A stretch of 64,000 nt of DNA from Geomicrobium sp. JCM 19039 (GCF_000698145.1 NZ_BAXB01000014.1:46621-110620), one strand, 5' to 3'; numbered from the stretch's first letter, positions 8,866-18,389 are shown. The notes: a model not told the origin generated them from the letters alone. Numbers and translations: made by a program.

Positions 8866-9067
8866 ATTAAGAATAACATTTCGCGCATCACAAATCGCTG
8901 AATCAGATAATGAAGCTGATACATTATATTTTTAATAAGTGGTAAATAATGAATATTCCGACAAAATATGACGTTTTGCATAGCTCGAATGAGGGAATAG
9001 GATATTCATGGAAAAAGAGGGGTGCGCATAGAACAGTTATAGAGAGAATAAAAAGAGGTGAGAAAAG

Positions 9068-9256
9068 ATGAGAATGGGAACACTCCTATTGATCATCGCC
9101 GGAATGCTTCTGTCCATTTCGTTTTTAGTATTTGGTGTACTAACGAATGCAGAAGTGACGAGCATCGTTGCTCAAGTCATTGGCTTTTCTGGCATGGTCT
9201 TCACATTGTTATACGGTTTACTCATTACACGTACAGCAACTGAAACGACCGAATGA
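9068..9256 (+). CDS. Small two-helix membrane protein, unknown
   Basis: A 62-residue protein with two hydrophobic segments, residues about 3-24 (TLLLIIAGMLLSISFLVFGVL) and 31-52 (IVAQVIGFSGMVFTLLYGLL), separated by a short polar turn and ending in a Thr/Glu-rich tail. An AGAGGTGAG ribosome-binding site and its own terminator support a real gene. I do not recognise the family. It is divergent from the sigO-like module but does not look like the larger anti-sigma RsiO. Confidence 0.65.
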   Translation: MRMGTLLLIIAGMLLSISFLVFGVLTNAEVTSIVAQVIGFSGMVFTLLYGLLITRTATETTE

Positions 9257-9289
9257 AAAAACCCGCGCCGCCTGCGGGTTTTTTTGTTT
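9256..9289. terminator. Bidirectional terminator
   Basis: ACCCGC and GCGGGT pair across a 7-nt loop, flanked by an A run on one side and a T run on the other. It serves the small membrane protein gene (plus) and the GNAT gene (minus). Confidence 0.85.
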
Positions 9290-9789
9290 TTAATCTTGAT
9301 GAATGGCGTACAAGGCAACGTGCCGATGTCGGTGAAGGAGTTCCTTTTCCTTCACCATTCCGGCTCGTGTTGCAACGTTCACCGACCGTGCGTGACGCTC
9401 ATCAATCAACGACACAATTCTTGGAACGTCCAACGTGTGGAACGCGAAGCGCAGGCAGGCTCGGGCGGCTTCGCTCGCATACCCTTTCCCCCACTCCGCT
9501 TTGACGAACAAATACCCCATTTCTACTTCTACTTGACCATTAATTCGGTGGGGCACAATGCCGCATTGACCGAGAAAGCGCCCGTCATCTCGGTGCTCGA
9601 CGACCCACATCCCGATGTTGTATTTTCGGTAATTCTCAAGTGTCCAATCCAGCCAAGACACGCGTCAGGTGTTTTGCCAGCATAATAGTGCATCGAGTCG
9701 GTGTCTTCAAAAATGCGTGCCAATGATAAATGATCGTCTGTCGTCATCTTGCGCACGTGTAACCGATCTGTTCGTGTAATTGTCTCCAT
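9290..9789 (-). CDS. GNAT-family acetyltransferase, frame broken
   Basis: Ribosomal-protein-type N-acetyltransferase (GNAT_3). The N-terminus METITRTDRLHVRKMTTDDHLSLARIF is the usual opening; the acetyl-CoA loop is EWGKGYASEAARACLRFAF; SVNVATRAGMVKE is the motif B end. One missing base near 9660 separates DACLGWI from the rest; correction gives about 166 residues. AGGAGG precedes the ATG at 9789. The substrate is unknown. Confidence 0.85.
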
Positions 9790-9841
9790 CAAAACCTCCT
9801 GCTGTCCTGCTATTATGAGGCATTGAGGAGACGATGTAAAT

Positions 9842-11107
9842 TTACGCGGAGACGTTCATGTCTGTTGTCGTTTCTTGCTTCACGCGCTTGATGTTCACTT
9901 TCATGAGAATGGCCGCAAACAGCGCAACGGCAAGCAAGATTGTGAACAACACGAACGCAGAGGTGAATTCTCCTGTACGCTCAAACGTCATTGAAACAGC
10001 CGTTGGACCAGCAATTCCTGCCATCGCCCAAGCGGTCAGTGTGTAGCCGTGGATGGCGCCAAGTTGCTTTGTACCGAACAAGTCTCCGATAAATGCAGGC
10101 AAGCACGCAAATCCACCGCCATAACACGTCATAATGAGATAAAGCAGAATTGAGAACATCACTTCATTTGTCGTAAACGGAAGGGCAATAAACGCGCCGA
10201 GCTGAATGACAAAGAAGACAATATACATGTTCGCACGCCCGATATAATCGGAAAAACTTGCCCAACCAATACGGCCAATGCCGTTAAAGAAGCCCATCAC
10301 CCCGACAACGGTCGCCGCAAAGGCACTTGAGGCCCCGGTGATCGTCTCAGTCATGTTGGCCGCTACCGCAAGCAGCATAATACCTGCAGAGATGTTAATA
10401 AACATCATGACCCACAACAAATAAAAACGCATCGTCCGGAGCGACTCATTCGCACTCAACTGCGCCAAGTCAGTTGCCGCCGTACGTGGCTTCTCTTTCT
10501 CAGAATCCGTTTGCATATTGGCTGGCTTCCAACCTTCTGGTGGCGGCGCCAAATAACTCGCGCCAGCAATCATAAGGACGAAGTATAAAGTACCCAATAT
10601 GTAAAACGTTGACGCAATCGAAACATTATTCATCAGAAACTCCGCCAACGGACTCGTAATAAGAGCTCCTGAACCAAAGCCGAGTACCGCCATCCCCGTT
10701 GCGAGCCCGCGCCTGTCTGGAAACCACTTCACGAGTGTGGACACCGGGGCAATATAACCAATCCCTAAACCAATCCCGCCAATCACACCATAAAAAGTAA
10801 CAAACATTGCGAAATTTTCGATTTGAATTGAGAAACCCGCACCGATCGTTCCTAAACCAAAGAGCAGCGCAGAAATAAGCCCCGATTTTCTCGGACCATT
10901 TCGCTCCACAAATTTGCCCATAAACGCCGCCGACATCCCGAGAAAGAATATCGCCACCGTAAATGCAACCGTAACAGACGTGATCGTCCAGCCTACAGAG
11001 TCATTAATCGGATTCTGATACACACTGTACGCATACACAGAGCCGATCGACAAATGAAGCGCAATCGCAGAGATTGCAATCAACCAACGATTTCGGTTTG
11101 CCTGCAC
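9842..11107 (-). CDS. OFA-family MFS transporter (carboxylate antiporter type)
   Basis: Intact 421-residue major facilitator with twelve hydrophobic segments. The N-terminal half has SIGSVYAYSVYQNPI and GIGLGIGYIAPVSTLVKWFPDRRGLATG, the signature of the oxalate/formate antiporter (OFA) group, whose members carry small carboxylates such as oxalate, formate or lactate. The start is GTG at 11107 with AGGAGG 7 nt upstream. No decarboxylase or CoA-transferase is nearby, so the substrate is uncertain. A SigO-like module lies 1.1 kb downstream. Confidence 0.85.
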   Translation of the reverse strand: MQANRNRWLIAISAIALHLSIGSVYAYSVYQNPINDSVGWTITSVTVAFTVAIFFLGMSAAFMGKFVERNGPRKSGLISALLFGLGTIGAGFSIQIENFAMFVTFYGVIGGIGLGIGYIAPVSTLVKWFPDRRGLATGMAVLGFGSGALITSPLAEFLMNNVSIASTFYILGTLYFVLMIAGASYLAPPPEGWKPANMQTDSEKEKPRTAATDLAQLSANESLRTMRFYLLWVMMFINISAGIMLLAVAANMTETITGASSAFAATVVGVMGFFNGIGRIGWASFSDYIGRANMYIVFFVIQLGAFIALPFTTNEVMFSILLYLIMTCYGGGFACLPAFIGDLFGTKQLGAIHGYTLTAWAMAGIAGPTAVSMTFERTGEFTSAFVLFTILLAVALFAAILMKVNIKRVKQETTTDMNVSA

Positions 11108-11323
11108 ACTAAAACCTCCTAAATATTAACGCAATTTCAACCACTATCGTAAATCGTTTATGTGCGGATGTACAGAGAAAACCCTTACTCATGTGAACGC
11201 AGAGCAAGGGCGGGGTGGTTTAGGTAGTTAGGGTCGCGATCTAAATCGGGGATCTCCTAGAGATTTCCAGAAGACACCGGGCTTGTTGGTCAGCGGGGGG
11301 ATTCTGCGCGCAAGTTAACGCTA

Positions 11324-11472
11324 TCTGCGCTCTAGTTTGCTCTTTTTAACGAATTTAGCGACGATTTCGCAAAACTTGCGCGCGGATTCTCAGGGGAAGA
11401 GTGCCAACGACATGTCGGCCCCGTCGGGGCCGAAGCTAAACCGGTCTGGGTTCGGCGCGGCTCGCGCCGACA
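11324..11472 (-). repeat. Composite A-B dispersed repeat, copy 3 (inverted)
   Basis: The inverted B part (11324-11390) reads TCTGCGCTCTAGTTTGCTC onward to TTGCGCGCGGATTC, and the inverted A part (11401-11472) contains GTCGGCCCCGTCGGGGCCGA and GGCGCGGCTCGCGCC. Order and spacing mirror the plus-strand copies at 6266 and 6554. Confidence 0.7.
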
Positions 11473-11708
11473 GCATTTTGGATCTTGGGTCCGCGGGACG
11501 GAGCTCATTCTGTTACCTAGTTTAGAGAATCTGTACTCGAGTTGTGCGTAAGTTTCCGTTGAGCGGAAAAAGTGAGGAAGCTAGGGCACAGATGGACGCA
11601 ACTAGGGAACAGTTTCAAGGAGTAACCGAGCCAAAACACTCGCTGACGCTTATTAGCACTTTGAGTTGGGAATTTTGGGCGTGGCATTCTTCGCTCTAGT
11701 TAAACATG

Positions 11709-11833
11709 TCTGCGCTCAAGTTTGCTCTTATTAATGATTTTTTTGCACTATTTCCTGGAAACTAGAGCGCAGAATCTAAGGGAAAGAGTGACAATGACAC
11801 GTCGGCCCCGAAACGAAACCGATCCGGTGTGGG
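11709..11833 (-). repeat. Composite A-B dispersed repeat, copy 4 (inverted, A truncated)
   Basis: TCTGCGCTCAAGTTTGCTC to CTAGAGCGCAGA (B) is followed by GTCGGCCCCGAAACGAAACC (partial A). The A part lacks the first hairpin and stops close to the CRISPR leader. Confidence 0.65.
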
Positions 11834-11916
11834 CAATTATGTGTCAATTTGCAAGTGGGTAAAAAGAAGAGGGCTGTAAATGGTGAAAGGGTATTGATTG
11901 CAAGTTAATTGAAGAA

Positions 11917-12125
11917 ATCATATACAAAAGCATGTATAAATCTAGTGAAAATTACAGTGCGGACCCTAAGTGAACATAAAATCCCTAGCGGACCCGCACC
12001 AAATTTTCGATCAATTGTGATAAACTATGTAATAGAGAGTGGAATTGTCTTGGTCATAATAACAACAGAAGATTGAATATACAGACAATATAACGATTAT
12101 AGTATAATTATAAGCTATAATCGCA
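11917..12125 (+). promoter_or_regulatory. CRISPR leader 1
   Basis: About 210 bp of AT-rich sequence, nearly identical to 17946-18155 before the second array. Shared blocks include CATATACAAAA(G/A)CATGTATAA, AATTGTGATAAACTATGTAA and the last 30 bp (AGTATAATTATAAGCTATAA then TCGCA). Conservation of a leader at two arrays marks it as the acquisition and transcription signal. Confidence 0.75.
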
Positions 12126-12359
12126 GTCGCACCCCGCGTGGGTGCGTGGATTGAAATTGCTTCAACTAAACTAGGTGTATCCACATTGAAGTCGCACCCC
12201 GCGTGGGTGCGTGGATTGAAATCAATCAGAGATGGCAGGTTTCAATGTTTCTGGTAGTCGCACCCCGCGTGGGTGCGTGGATTGAAATGATGCTCCAGCC
12301 GAGCCGATGGCGTACAGTTTAGCCATCGTCGCACTCCGCGTGGGTGCGTGGATTGAAGT
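12126..12359 (+). CRISPR. CRISPR array 1, type I-C-like repeat, 4 repeats and 3 spacers
   Basis: 32-bp repeats begin at 12126, 12191, 12257 and 12328. Each opens GTCGCACCCCGCGTGGGTGC and ends GTGGATTGAAAT; the inner GCACCC/GGGTGC forms the stem, with loop CGCGT. Spacers are 33, 34 and 39 bp. The last repeat is degenerate (C to T in the stem and A to G near the end), so the leader end is on the left and transcription runs rightward. No cas gene is in the window. The repeat resembles those of Bacillus I-C (Cas5d/Dvulg) systems. Confidence 0.93.
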
Positions 12360-12808
12360 GATGAGCAGCAGTGGGGAGATTTTGCGCTTGCTCTAGCCGG
12401 AGAAGTATTTGGCAAGTAAGAAATGCATATAACAACAACTAAAATGTAACCACGTGCCAATGATTTTTGTTGATGAATTATGGACGCTTTCTATTAGAGT
12501 CTTTCCCCATTAAAGGCAACTTAATGAGAGTGATAAATCATTCAATCGATCACTGCTTCCGTGAGAAACAAATCGCCAAATGTCCAATCACTTGTAAAGC
12601 TGACGCTCGTTTTCTAAAAATACAAGGAAATGATTTGAAGCAATTACTCCGCCCATTGCTTGTACATAGTGATAAATCCTAACTAGCTCTTAAGTAAGTA
12701 AATCCAGGCCTCAATATGTCCTACTCAACTCACGATAAAAGTAGCTTTTTTATCGTAACTATTAGCCACACTAAACAAAAAACAGCCCCTCTTCAGGAGC
12801 TGTCTTCC
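12360..12808. other. Intergenic region after CRISPR array 1
   Basis: No convincing gene. A short open stretch at 12360-12419 ending in a stop has no start. An open frame near 12467-12682 lacks a good ribosome-binding site and any recognisable family. CGATAAAAGTAGCTTTTTTATCG (12732-12754) can form a hairpin. The terminator of the PTS operon lies at 12774-12803. Confidence 0.55.
12774..12803 (-). terminator. Terminator of the Ula-type PTS operon
   Basis: On the minus strand ACAGCTCCTGAAGAGGGGCTGT folds into a hairpin followed by TTTTTTG, 6 bp after the stop of the SIS-domain gene. Confidence 0.8.
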
Positions 12809-13547
12809 CTACATATAATGAATCTGATCTCTATATTTCTTCATCATCGATGCGTTGTATTTGTCTCCGCCATCTAGGTTTGCGCTTCGGAAGATGGGGA
12901 TTTCTTTGTTTTTGGTTTCTAGCTTTTCAATTAATTTTAAGACGATTGAGTGGATGATGAAACTTCCGGCAATTGTTGAGGTTGGGGCAACTTTTTGTGA
13001 AACTGATCCAATGGCAACGGCTGCGTCTCCGGGCTCTCCGAAGTTATCAATAACGAGGTCACTTACTTCGAATAACCGTTTGCCTGAAGAGTGCCTTGAC
13101 GTGGACTCTTTTGAATATGTCAGGTTTGTAAGGGAGATGACTTTCAGTCCCCGTGCCCGAGCTTCGATAGCCATGTCAATTGCGGCAGGTTCCTTCCTGA
13201 TACGGAGTGTATGAATACGACGTCACCAGCTTTTACGGGTTTTGATTCGAGAATGATTTGACCGTATCCTTCAAGTCTTTCGAGTTTGGATGTGAGGGTG
13301 ATGGGCTCGACGTTTAACATAAGAGCTGGGCTAAAGAGTGGGTTAAACAGGGCAAGGCCACCCGCTCGGTAAAAAGCATCTTCAGTGACGATACCGGCGT
13401 GAGAAGCTCCGAAGAGGAAGAGCGAGCGGCCTTTATTGGCCGCTTCTTCCATTAGGGACGCTGCTTCATCAAGGTAGGTTCTTGTTCATCTATGATTCGA
13501 GTAAGGATGTTTAGAATAGCATCATAATAGGTCTTTACGTAGGACAT
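12809..13547 (-). CDS. SIS-domain sugar isomerase-like protein (UPF0309), frame broken twice
   Basis: Single-SIS-domain protein of the UPF0309 / sugar isomerase-like group, probably binding a phosphosugar. Visible SIS features are LFLFGASHAGIVTEDAFYRAGG near the start, the VVFIHSVSGRN strand, then ARGLKVISLTNLTYS. The start at 13547 has GGAGGG upstream. Single-base deletions near 13480 (before TYLDEAASLMEEAA) and near 13175-13185 (after VSGRN, before DMAIEARARG) break it; the corrected length is about 247 residues. It is the last gene of the PTS operon, 4 bp after EIIC, so it likely acts on the phosphorylated sugar that enters. Confidence 0.8.
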
Positions 13548-13551
13548 TTTT

Positions 13552-14834
13552 TTACCCTCCTGAGAAAATAGGTGCGATCAAATCGCCGATAAAGCTCCAT
13601 AAGGAGAAGTCGTTCCCGCCAAAGATGAGAATCCAATCGGCTGCGGTTCCACTTAGGATTGGTACAGACAGGCCGACGAGTAAGATCATTGCGACGCCGG
13701 CAACTGCTGAACCAGCAATCGCTCCTCGCAACCCTCCTTGACCGTTTGCGATAATGGCAGCGGTCCCGATTTCAAAGAAGCAAGTGATCGTCAATGGTAC
13801 GATAACAAAGCTGAAAATGCCCAGCTTCCTGTCATAAAGATCGTTGCTACGGATGTAATCATTGAAACGACGAAACCAATTAAGACAGCATTTGGTGCGT
13901 ATGGGAACAGAATAGGTGCGTCCAAAGCAGGTACAGAATTTGGGATCCATTTTTGGGAGATGCCTTGGAATGCTGGGATGATTTCAGCGAGCATCATCCG
14001 TACACCGAGTAAGAGGATGGTGAGACCTGCACCAAAGAGAATGCCTTGCATCACACTATAGATAAATAAGTTTTGCTCAGCACCAAAAGCAATTGTGGCT
14101 GCCTCGAATCCAATAATTACGCTAACTACAATATACACAAAGAACATGACAATAGAAGAAGTAATACTTATTTCTCGCAAGAATTCAGTGGAACTCGGGA
14201 ATTTGATGTCTTCAGATGATTTACCTTTCGTTCCAAATAATTTTCCGACCATACCCGCAATCAGTGAGAGGATGGTTGTCGGATGACCGATAATAAAATC
14301 GTCGGACCCCGTGACTTTTCGGACAAAAGGACGTAAGAGGGCAGGTGCAATAATAATATATAAAGATGTAAGAATAGAAGCAAAAATGATAAGTTGTGTA
14401 TTATTTAGATTATTTTCGATGCCTACAGCAACAAATATAAAGGGGAACCAAAAGAGCATATGACCAGTTAGAAAAACGTGTTTGAACGGTGTAAACCGAG
14501 CAACAATCAAGTTGATCGAAAAAGCGATTAACATCGCTAAACCAATCGGGGTCCCATATTCGCTCAATATTGTTTCTGCACCTAGCACAGGTTCAATTTC
14601 TGGGTTGTCAATGTTATACATCACATTAAAACCTTCAGTTAAAGGTGCGATTGAATTCATTAAAATGTTTGTTCCTTGTGTTAGAATGACAACACCGATG
14701 ACGGTTTTTGCCGTTCCTGAGACGATGGAAGAGAAGTCTTTTCTCAGTAATAATAGTCCAGTTAGGGCAATGAGCCCCAAGAATATGGCAGGTTCACGGA
14801 TCACTTCAATGATAAAATCCATTACGCTTTGCAT
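13552..14834 (-). CDS. PTS EIIC, ascorbate/SgaT (UlaA) family, frame broken
   Basis: Membrane permease component of the L-ascorbate-type PTS. Multiple hydrophobic segments are seen, with family features TQGTNILMNSIAPL, FTPFKHVFLTGHMLFW and GGLRGAIAGSAVAGVAMILL. One missing base near 13820 (after the WAFSALL region) creates a false stop; correction gives about 427 residues ending at 13552. It is preceded by its EIIB and EIIA genes. The true substrate cannot be read from sequence: UlaA-family proteins carry ascorbate and other sugars. Confidence 0.88.
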
Positions 14835-14879
14835 GTGTTGCCCCCTTTTTTTGTAAGTACATCGAGGGAACTCAAGCCG

Positions 14880-15161
14880 CTACGCTTGAAGTTCCGCCTC
14901 TACTTTTTCTTTTATCTCTGCTTTATCTACAAAACTATGAATAATGATGACAGGCTTACCGGCAGTTTGTTGAAGTTCTTTCCCGAGTTCTTTACTTGTA
15001 AAAATATAGTCTGTAGGTGTACTTTGTGCTGAACCGACGTCTCCAGTAAATACGTCAGCTTGAATGCCAAGATCTTTTAATACGCCATCTAAATTCATCT
15101 TTAATACCATTGAAGAACCGAGTCCAAAACCACATACCGTCATAATCTTTAGTTTTGCCAT
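14880..15161 (-). CDS. PTS EIIB, SgaB/UlaB family
   Basis: Intact 93-residue phosphocarrier. The phosphorylated cysteine is in MTVCGFGLGSSMVLKMN at the N-terminus, the usual place for lactose/ascorbate-type IIB proteins. A second ATG (15161) is preferred over the ATG 6 bp upstream because AGAGGAG is 8 nt away. It passes phosphate from EIIA to the incoming sugar through EIIC. Confidence 0.9.
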   Translation of the reverse strand: MAKLKIMTVCGFGLGSSMVLKMNLDGVLKDLGIQADVFTGDVGSAQSTPTDYIFTSKELGKELQQTAGKPVIIIHSFVDKAEIKEKVEAELQA

Positions 15162-15174
15162 GATCATCGCTCCT

Positions 15175-15606
15175 CTAAATAATTTTATATAATTCTTCTT
15201 CTGATTCGGCTTGGCGAAGCTGGGTTACTTTATCGTCGTCTAATAGTACGTGCGAGAGTTGTTCAATGAGCTTGATGTGTGAATCAGATCCTTTTGCGGA
15301 GAAAGAGAATACGAGGTCAACGGGATCATTTTCTTCACTGCCAAATGACACGGATCTCTCGAGTACAGCGAGAGAGATGGCATCTTCACGTACGGCTTCA
15401 CTCGGACGAGCATGCGCCATTGCAATCCCAGGACCGATGACGATGTACGGTCCGTTTTCTTTCACAGACTGAATCATTTGAAAAATATAATCTTCTGTAA
15501 TTGCACCAGTGTGTAACAGTAAATTGCCGGAAGCTTGTATCGCTTCTTGCCAGTTGTTTGCTTTTACACTAATAGCAACGTGTTCTCTACGAATCCAATT
15601 GGTCAT
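15175..15606 (-). CDS. PTS EIIA, mannitol/fructose type (UlaC-like)
   Basis: Intact 143-residue IIA domain. The phosphoryl-accepting histidine is in IGPGIAMAHARPSEAV, and the LAVLERSVSFGSEENDPVDLVFSFSAKGSDSH segment is typical of PTS_EIIA_2. Its ATG overlaps the TGA of the upstream regulator (ATGA), so it is coupled to it. It takes phosphate from HPr. Confidence 0.9.
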   Translation of the reverse strand: MTNWIRREHVAISVKANNWQEAIQASGNLLLHTGAITEDYIFQMIQSVKENGPYIVIGPGIAMAHARPSEAVREDAISLAVLERSVSFGSEENDPVDLVFSFSAKGSDSHIKLIEQLSHVLLDDDKVTQLRQAESEEELYKII

Positions 15607-17512
15607 TCTGCCGCGTCCTTTCGCTGATTCCATTTTTGGAGGAATTGTTCTCTTGAAGTTTCGGTCTCTAGGTAATGGAAAAGCTGCATAAAGTCTTGGT
15701 TATGCACTTCTTTAATGGCTAGTACAATAATTAAATCGACGCGCTCAGGGTTTAAATCTCCAAACTCAATTTGTTCATCCAATACAGTTAAGCTAATGCC
15801 TTCTTTTATAACGCGATTGGGTCCGGCGTGGACAAAGGCTACGTTAGGGAGAAAGACCATATACGTTCCGTTCCTTCTACGGACATGATCATTTCTTGAA
15901 TATAGCTTTGTGTAATATAACCAGCGTTCAGAAGGGGTTTAGCAGCAATAGAAATCGCTTCACGCCAATCTAGTGTACTGGCAAAGTGGATGGTCTCATC
16001 AAAGAGCGAAGGTTCAACACGGTTCGCTTTTCCATAAAGCTCATTAAAAGAAGCTAGCTGTTTGCGATTGACGATTTTGTGTGCCTCATGCTGAATTAAT
16101 CGTTTGTCGTAATCGCTTAGAAGAGGGCTCACGCGAAAACATTTCGTTTGTTTCCATTCTGGGATCTGTATGTGTTGTGTCGTTAAGACAAAATCAGGAT
16201 CTGCCTCATCAAACATTCGTTCTATATCTTCGGTACGGACGACGTTTATTAAGTTAAAGCCCGGTTCAATTTGTTCGAGCTTGGTCGTAAGAATCGATGA
16301 TGCTGCCAAACCTGATGAACAGACGACGATAACCGTGGGCAAAAACCTTCGGCTTTTGTTCCGTTCGAAGGCTGCACTGATGTGCATCGTTATGAACGCA
16401 ACCTCACCTGCTAGCATTTCAATCCCCATATCGTATGTCATTTGAAAGACCATTTCATAAATTGCACGATAACGAACTTTTATTTCTTCGGTGTAGGGAT
16501 TGTCAATTTCAACCCCTTGGGACATTCGCATAAAAGCGGCCTTCACGTGATGCGTCAAGTCATTCATCAATCTTTCATCAACGAGTAAGTCTACATGCAA
16601 AATCGTTGATACTTGTGATAACAGCTGTTTACAAAACCGTATCTCACGTTCATAGTCTCGTAGATCAGGCATGTCTTTTTGGTAGGACACGACTTTGGCT
16701 TGGTCAAATAGGTCATCAAGAAAGGCGCATTCATGGAGGGTTGAACGGTCGTCGTTTACGTGTTCCCGAATAAACGATTCAATGATACCTAGGTGAAAAT
16801 AACGTTTGTGTCGATGTTCTTTCGGAACAAATACATAATGATTCATCGCTATTTGCTGTTTCCACCAGTATAAAAAGAGATGAAATACATCTGCTGTTGC
16901 CTCGCTGTAGTGAATCCCTCGTTCTGTTTGTACGAATGTAAGCCATGTTCTCATGAGATCTAGTTCTTTCTTACCGAGGTATAACCAATCTCGAACTCTT
17001 TTTAGATCGGTGTCTTTTTCACTAAGCATTTGATAGAGGGCAAGGCGGACGCTCCGTTCTGTACCCATCACCCGAAATCCTTTCCACGCTTGTTTCGCAA
17101 TCTGGAGGTCAAAATGATCGAGCCATTCTTCAACATCAGCTACATATTTTTGTACACTTGAACGACTTAATTCAAATTCGTCCGCTAAATCTTGAATTGT
17201 GAATGAGCCTGCGATCGTGACATATATGCTCATCATTAAACGTTGTGGCTTTTTTTCTGTCATAATTTGCTTCCGATCAATCATCTCAAAAACAGAAGGG
17301 CGGCTGCCCTCACTAATGCGTAACATCACACCCTTTCCCGGTACCCTCGTAATGATCACACCGATGTGTTGCATGGCCGAATCAATGGCATCGAGGTCGT
17401 ATCGAACCGTTCGACCACTAATATTTAGCCATTTAGCCAAAAACTCTATCGTTGTGAAATGATCCGTTTCCAATAATTTAATTAAGATGTTTTTTTGCCT
17501 AGAGGTTAACAT
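15603..17512 (-). CDS. PRD-containing PTS-controlled activator (MtlR/LicR type), frame broken
   Basis: Multidomain regulator of its own PTS operon. In order: HTH_11 (TTIEFLAKWLNISGRTVRYDL), an Mga-like HTH (TIQDLADEFELSRSSVQKYV), two PRD domains with conserved His (second near THHVKAAFMRM and EVAFITMHISAAFER), an EIIB-Gat-like domain with Cys in VVCSSGLAASS (about residue 398), and an EIIA-like domain with His in FVHAGPN. PRD phosphorylation by HPr and EIIB normally sets activity. One missing base near 15860 detaches the final EIIA half. The ATG at 17512 is best placed after AAGAAGG. Corrected length is about 637 residues. Confidence 0.88.
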
Positions 17513-17945
17513 GGACATCACCTTCTTATCATCATAGCTTGATTGAGATGATTACCAAAGACTGAAAAATATCACATCTGTGGCAATGTACTGGCAATTA
17601 CAAAATGTTTTTTTGAGAGCGTACGGTGGTTGAATTCTACCACCGTATTCATTGAAATGTACCACTTTGTACAGACGTGTATACCATATGGGAGAGAGGG
17701 CCTTCAAAAAATGTTACACCAAAAGGATTAATCAGGTATTCTAGGTACTTCATGTTAAAGAGCAAGTCATGAAAAACTGTAACTGATAAAATCAGAGTAG
17801 CCAATTCGTGGTTGATATGATTAACACTTTTCGTCACAAAAGGACGACAACTCATTATAATAAAAAGAAAAAGACCATGGTTGGTGGTGGGTTTGTCACA
17901 TGTGTAACGAATCGAGAGAGTACTAATGTAATTGAATTAATGATA
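17513..17945. other. Intergenic region upstream of the PTS operon
   Basis: No gene is supported. It contains the inverted repeat at 17623-17646 and should hold the PTS operon promoter on the minus strand, which I could not place with confidence. An open frame near 17649-17855 has no ribosome-binding site. Confidence 0.5.
17623..17646. promoter_or_regulatory. Inverted repeat, candidate operator of the PTS operon
   Basis: ACGGTGGT and ACCACCGT form a perfect 8-bp inverted repeat with an 8-bp centre, 110 bp upstream of the PRD regulator start. No T run follows on either strand, so it is more likely a protein-binding site than a terminator. Confidence 0.4.
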
Positions 17946-18155
17946 AATCATATACAAAAACATGTATAATGATAGTGAAAATTACAGTGCGAACCCTAAG
18001 CGAACATAAAATCCCTAGCTGACCCGCACCAACTTTTCGACCAATTGTGATAAACTATGTAATAGATAGAGGGATTGTCTTGTGCAAAATAACACAAGAA
18101 GAGTGAATATGCAGACAATATAATGGTTATAGTATAATTATAAGCTATAATCGCA
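17946..18155 (+). promoter_or_regulatory. CRISPR leader 2
   Basis: Near-identical to 11917-12125, differing at scattered positions, and joined directly to the first repeat of array 2. Confidence 0.75.
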
Positions 18156-18389
18156 GTCGCACCCCGTGCGGGTGCGTGGATTGAAATACAGTCACTAATT
18201 CGACACTGCAAAGATAGGCGAGGTCGTCGCACCCCGTGCGGGTGCGTGGATTGAAATATCAGAAAGCGCGATAATGGCGATCTCTCTGAGTGTCGCACCC
18301 CGTGCGGGTGCGTGGATTGAAATGCTACGTTCCACTTATCTGTTTCCTCATTAAAATGTCGCACCCCGCGCGGGTGCGTGGAATGTAAT
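18156..18389 (+). CRISPR. CRISPR array 2, type I-C-like repeat, 4 repeats and 3 spacers
   Basis: 32-bp repeats begin at 18156, 18226, 18292 and 18358, opening GTCGCACCCCGTGCGGGTGC. Compared with array 1 only the loop changes (CGTGC instead of CGCGT), with the stem kept. Spacers are 38, 34 and 34 bp. The fourth repeat is degenerate at its 3' end (GGAATGTAAT), and GTCGCATCC...GACTGAAAT near 18418-18441 may be an eroded fifth repeat. No cas genes are adjacent. Confidence 0.93.

Larger units (their letters stand above)
11108..11916. other. Non-coding region with inverted dispersed repeats
   Basis: No gene is supportable. It holds two inverted copies of the A-B composite repeat (11324-11472 and 11709-11833) and a GATCTAAATC-type palindromic patch near 11235-11260. 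Confidence 0.65.

Noticed and set aside
9068..9256. Anti-sigma factor RsiO for the adjacent SigO-like protein
   Set aside because: Too short with only two membrane segments; divergent in orientation and no visible similarity to YvrL.
12360..12419. Short coding-like stretch after the last repeat of array 1, possibly the end of a cas or mobile gene
   Set aside because: Only about 19 codons with no start; an upstream stop immediately precedes it. Too short to assign.
12242..12460. Open frame antisense to CRISPR array 1
   Set aside because: It reads through repeats on the reverse strand; the repeat-derived residues explain it.
12467..12682. 71-codon plus-strand frame after CRISPR array 1
   Set aside because: Poor ribosome-binding site and no family resemblance; I cannot separate it from chance.
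17649..17855. 68-codon minus-strand frame upstream of the PTS operon
   Set aside because: No ribosome-binding site, and composition matches non-coding AT-rich DNA.
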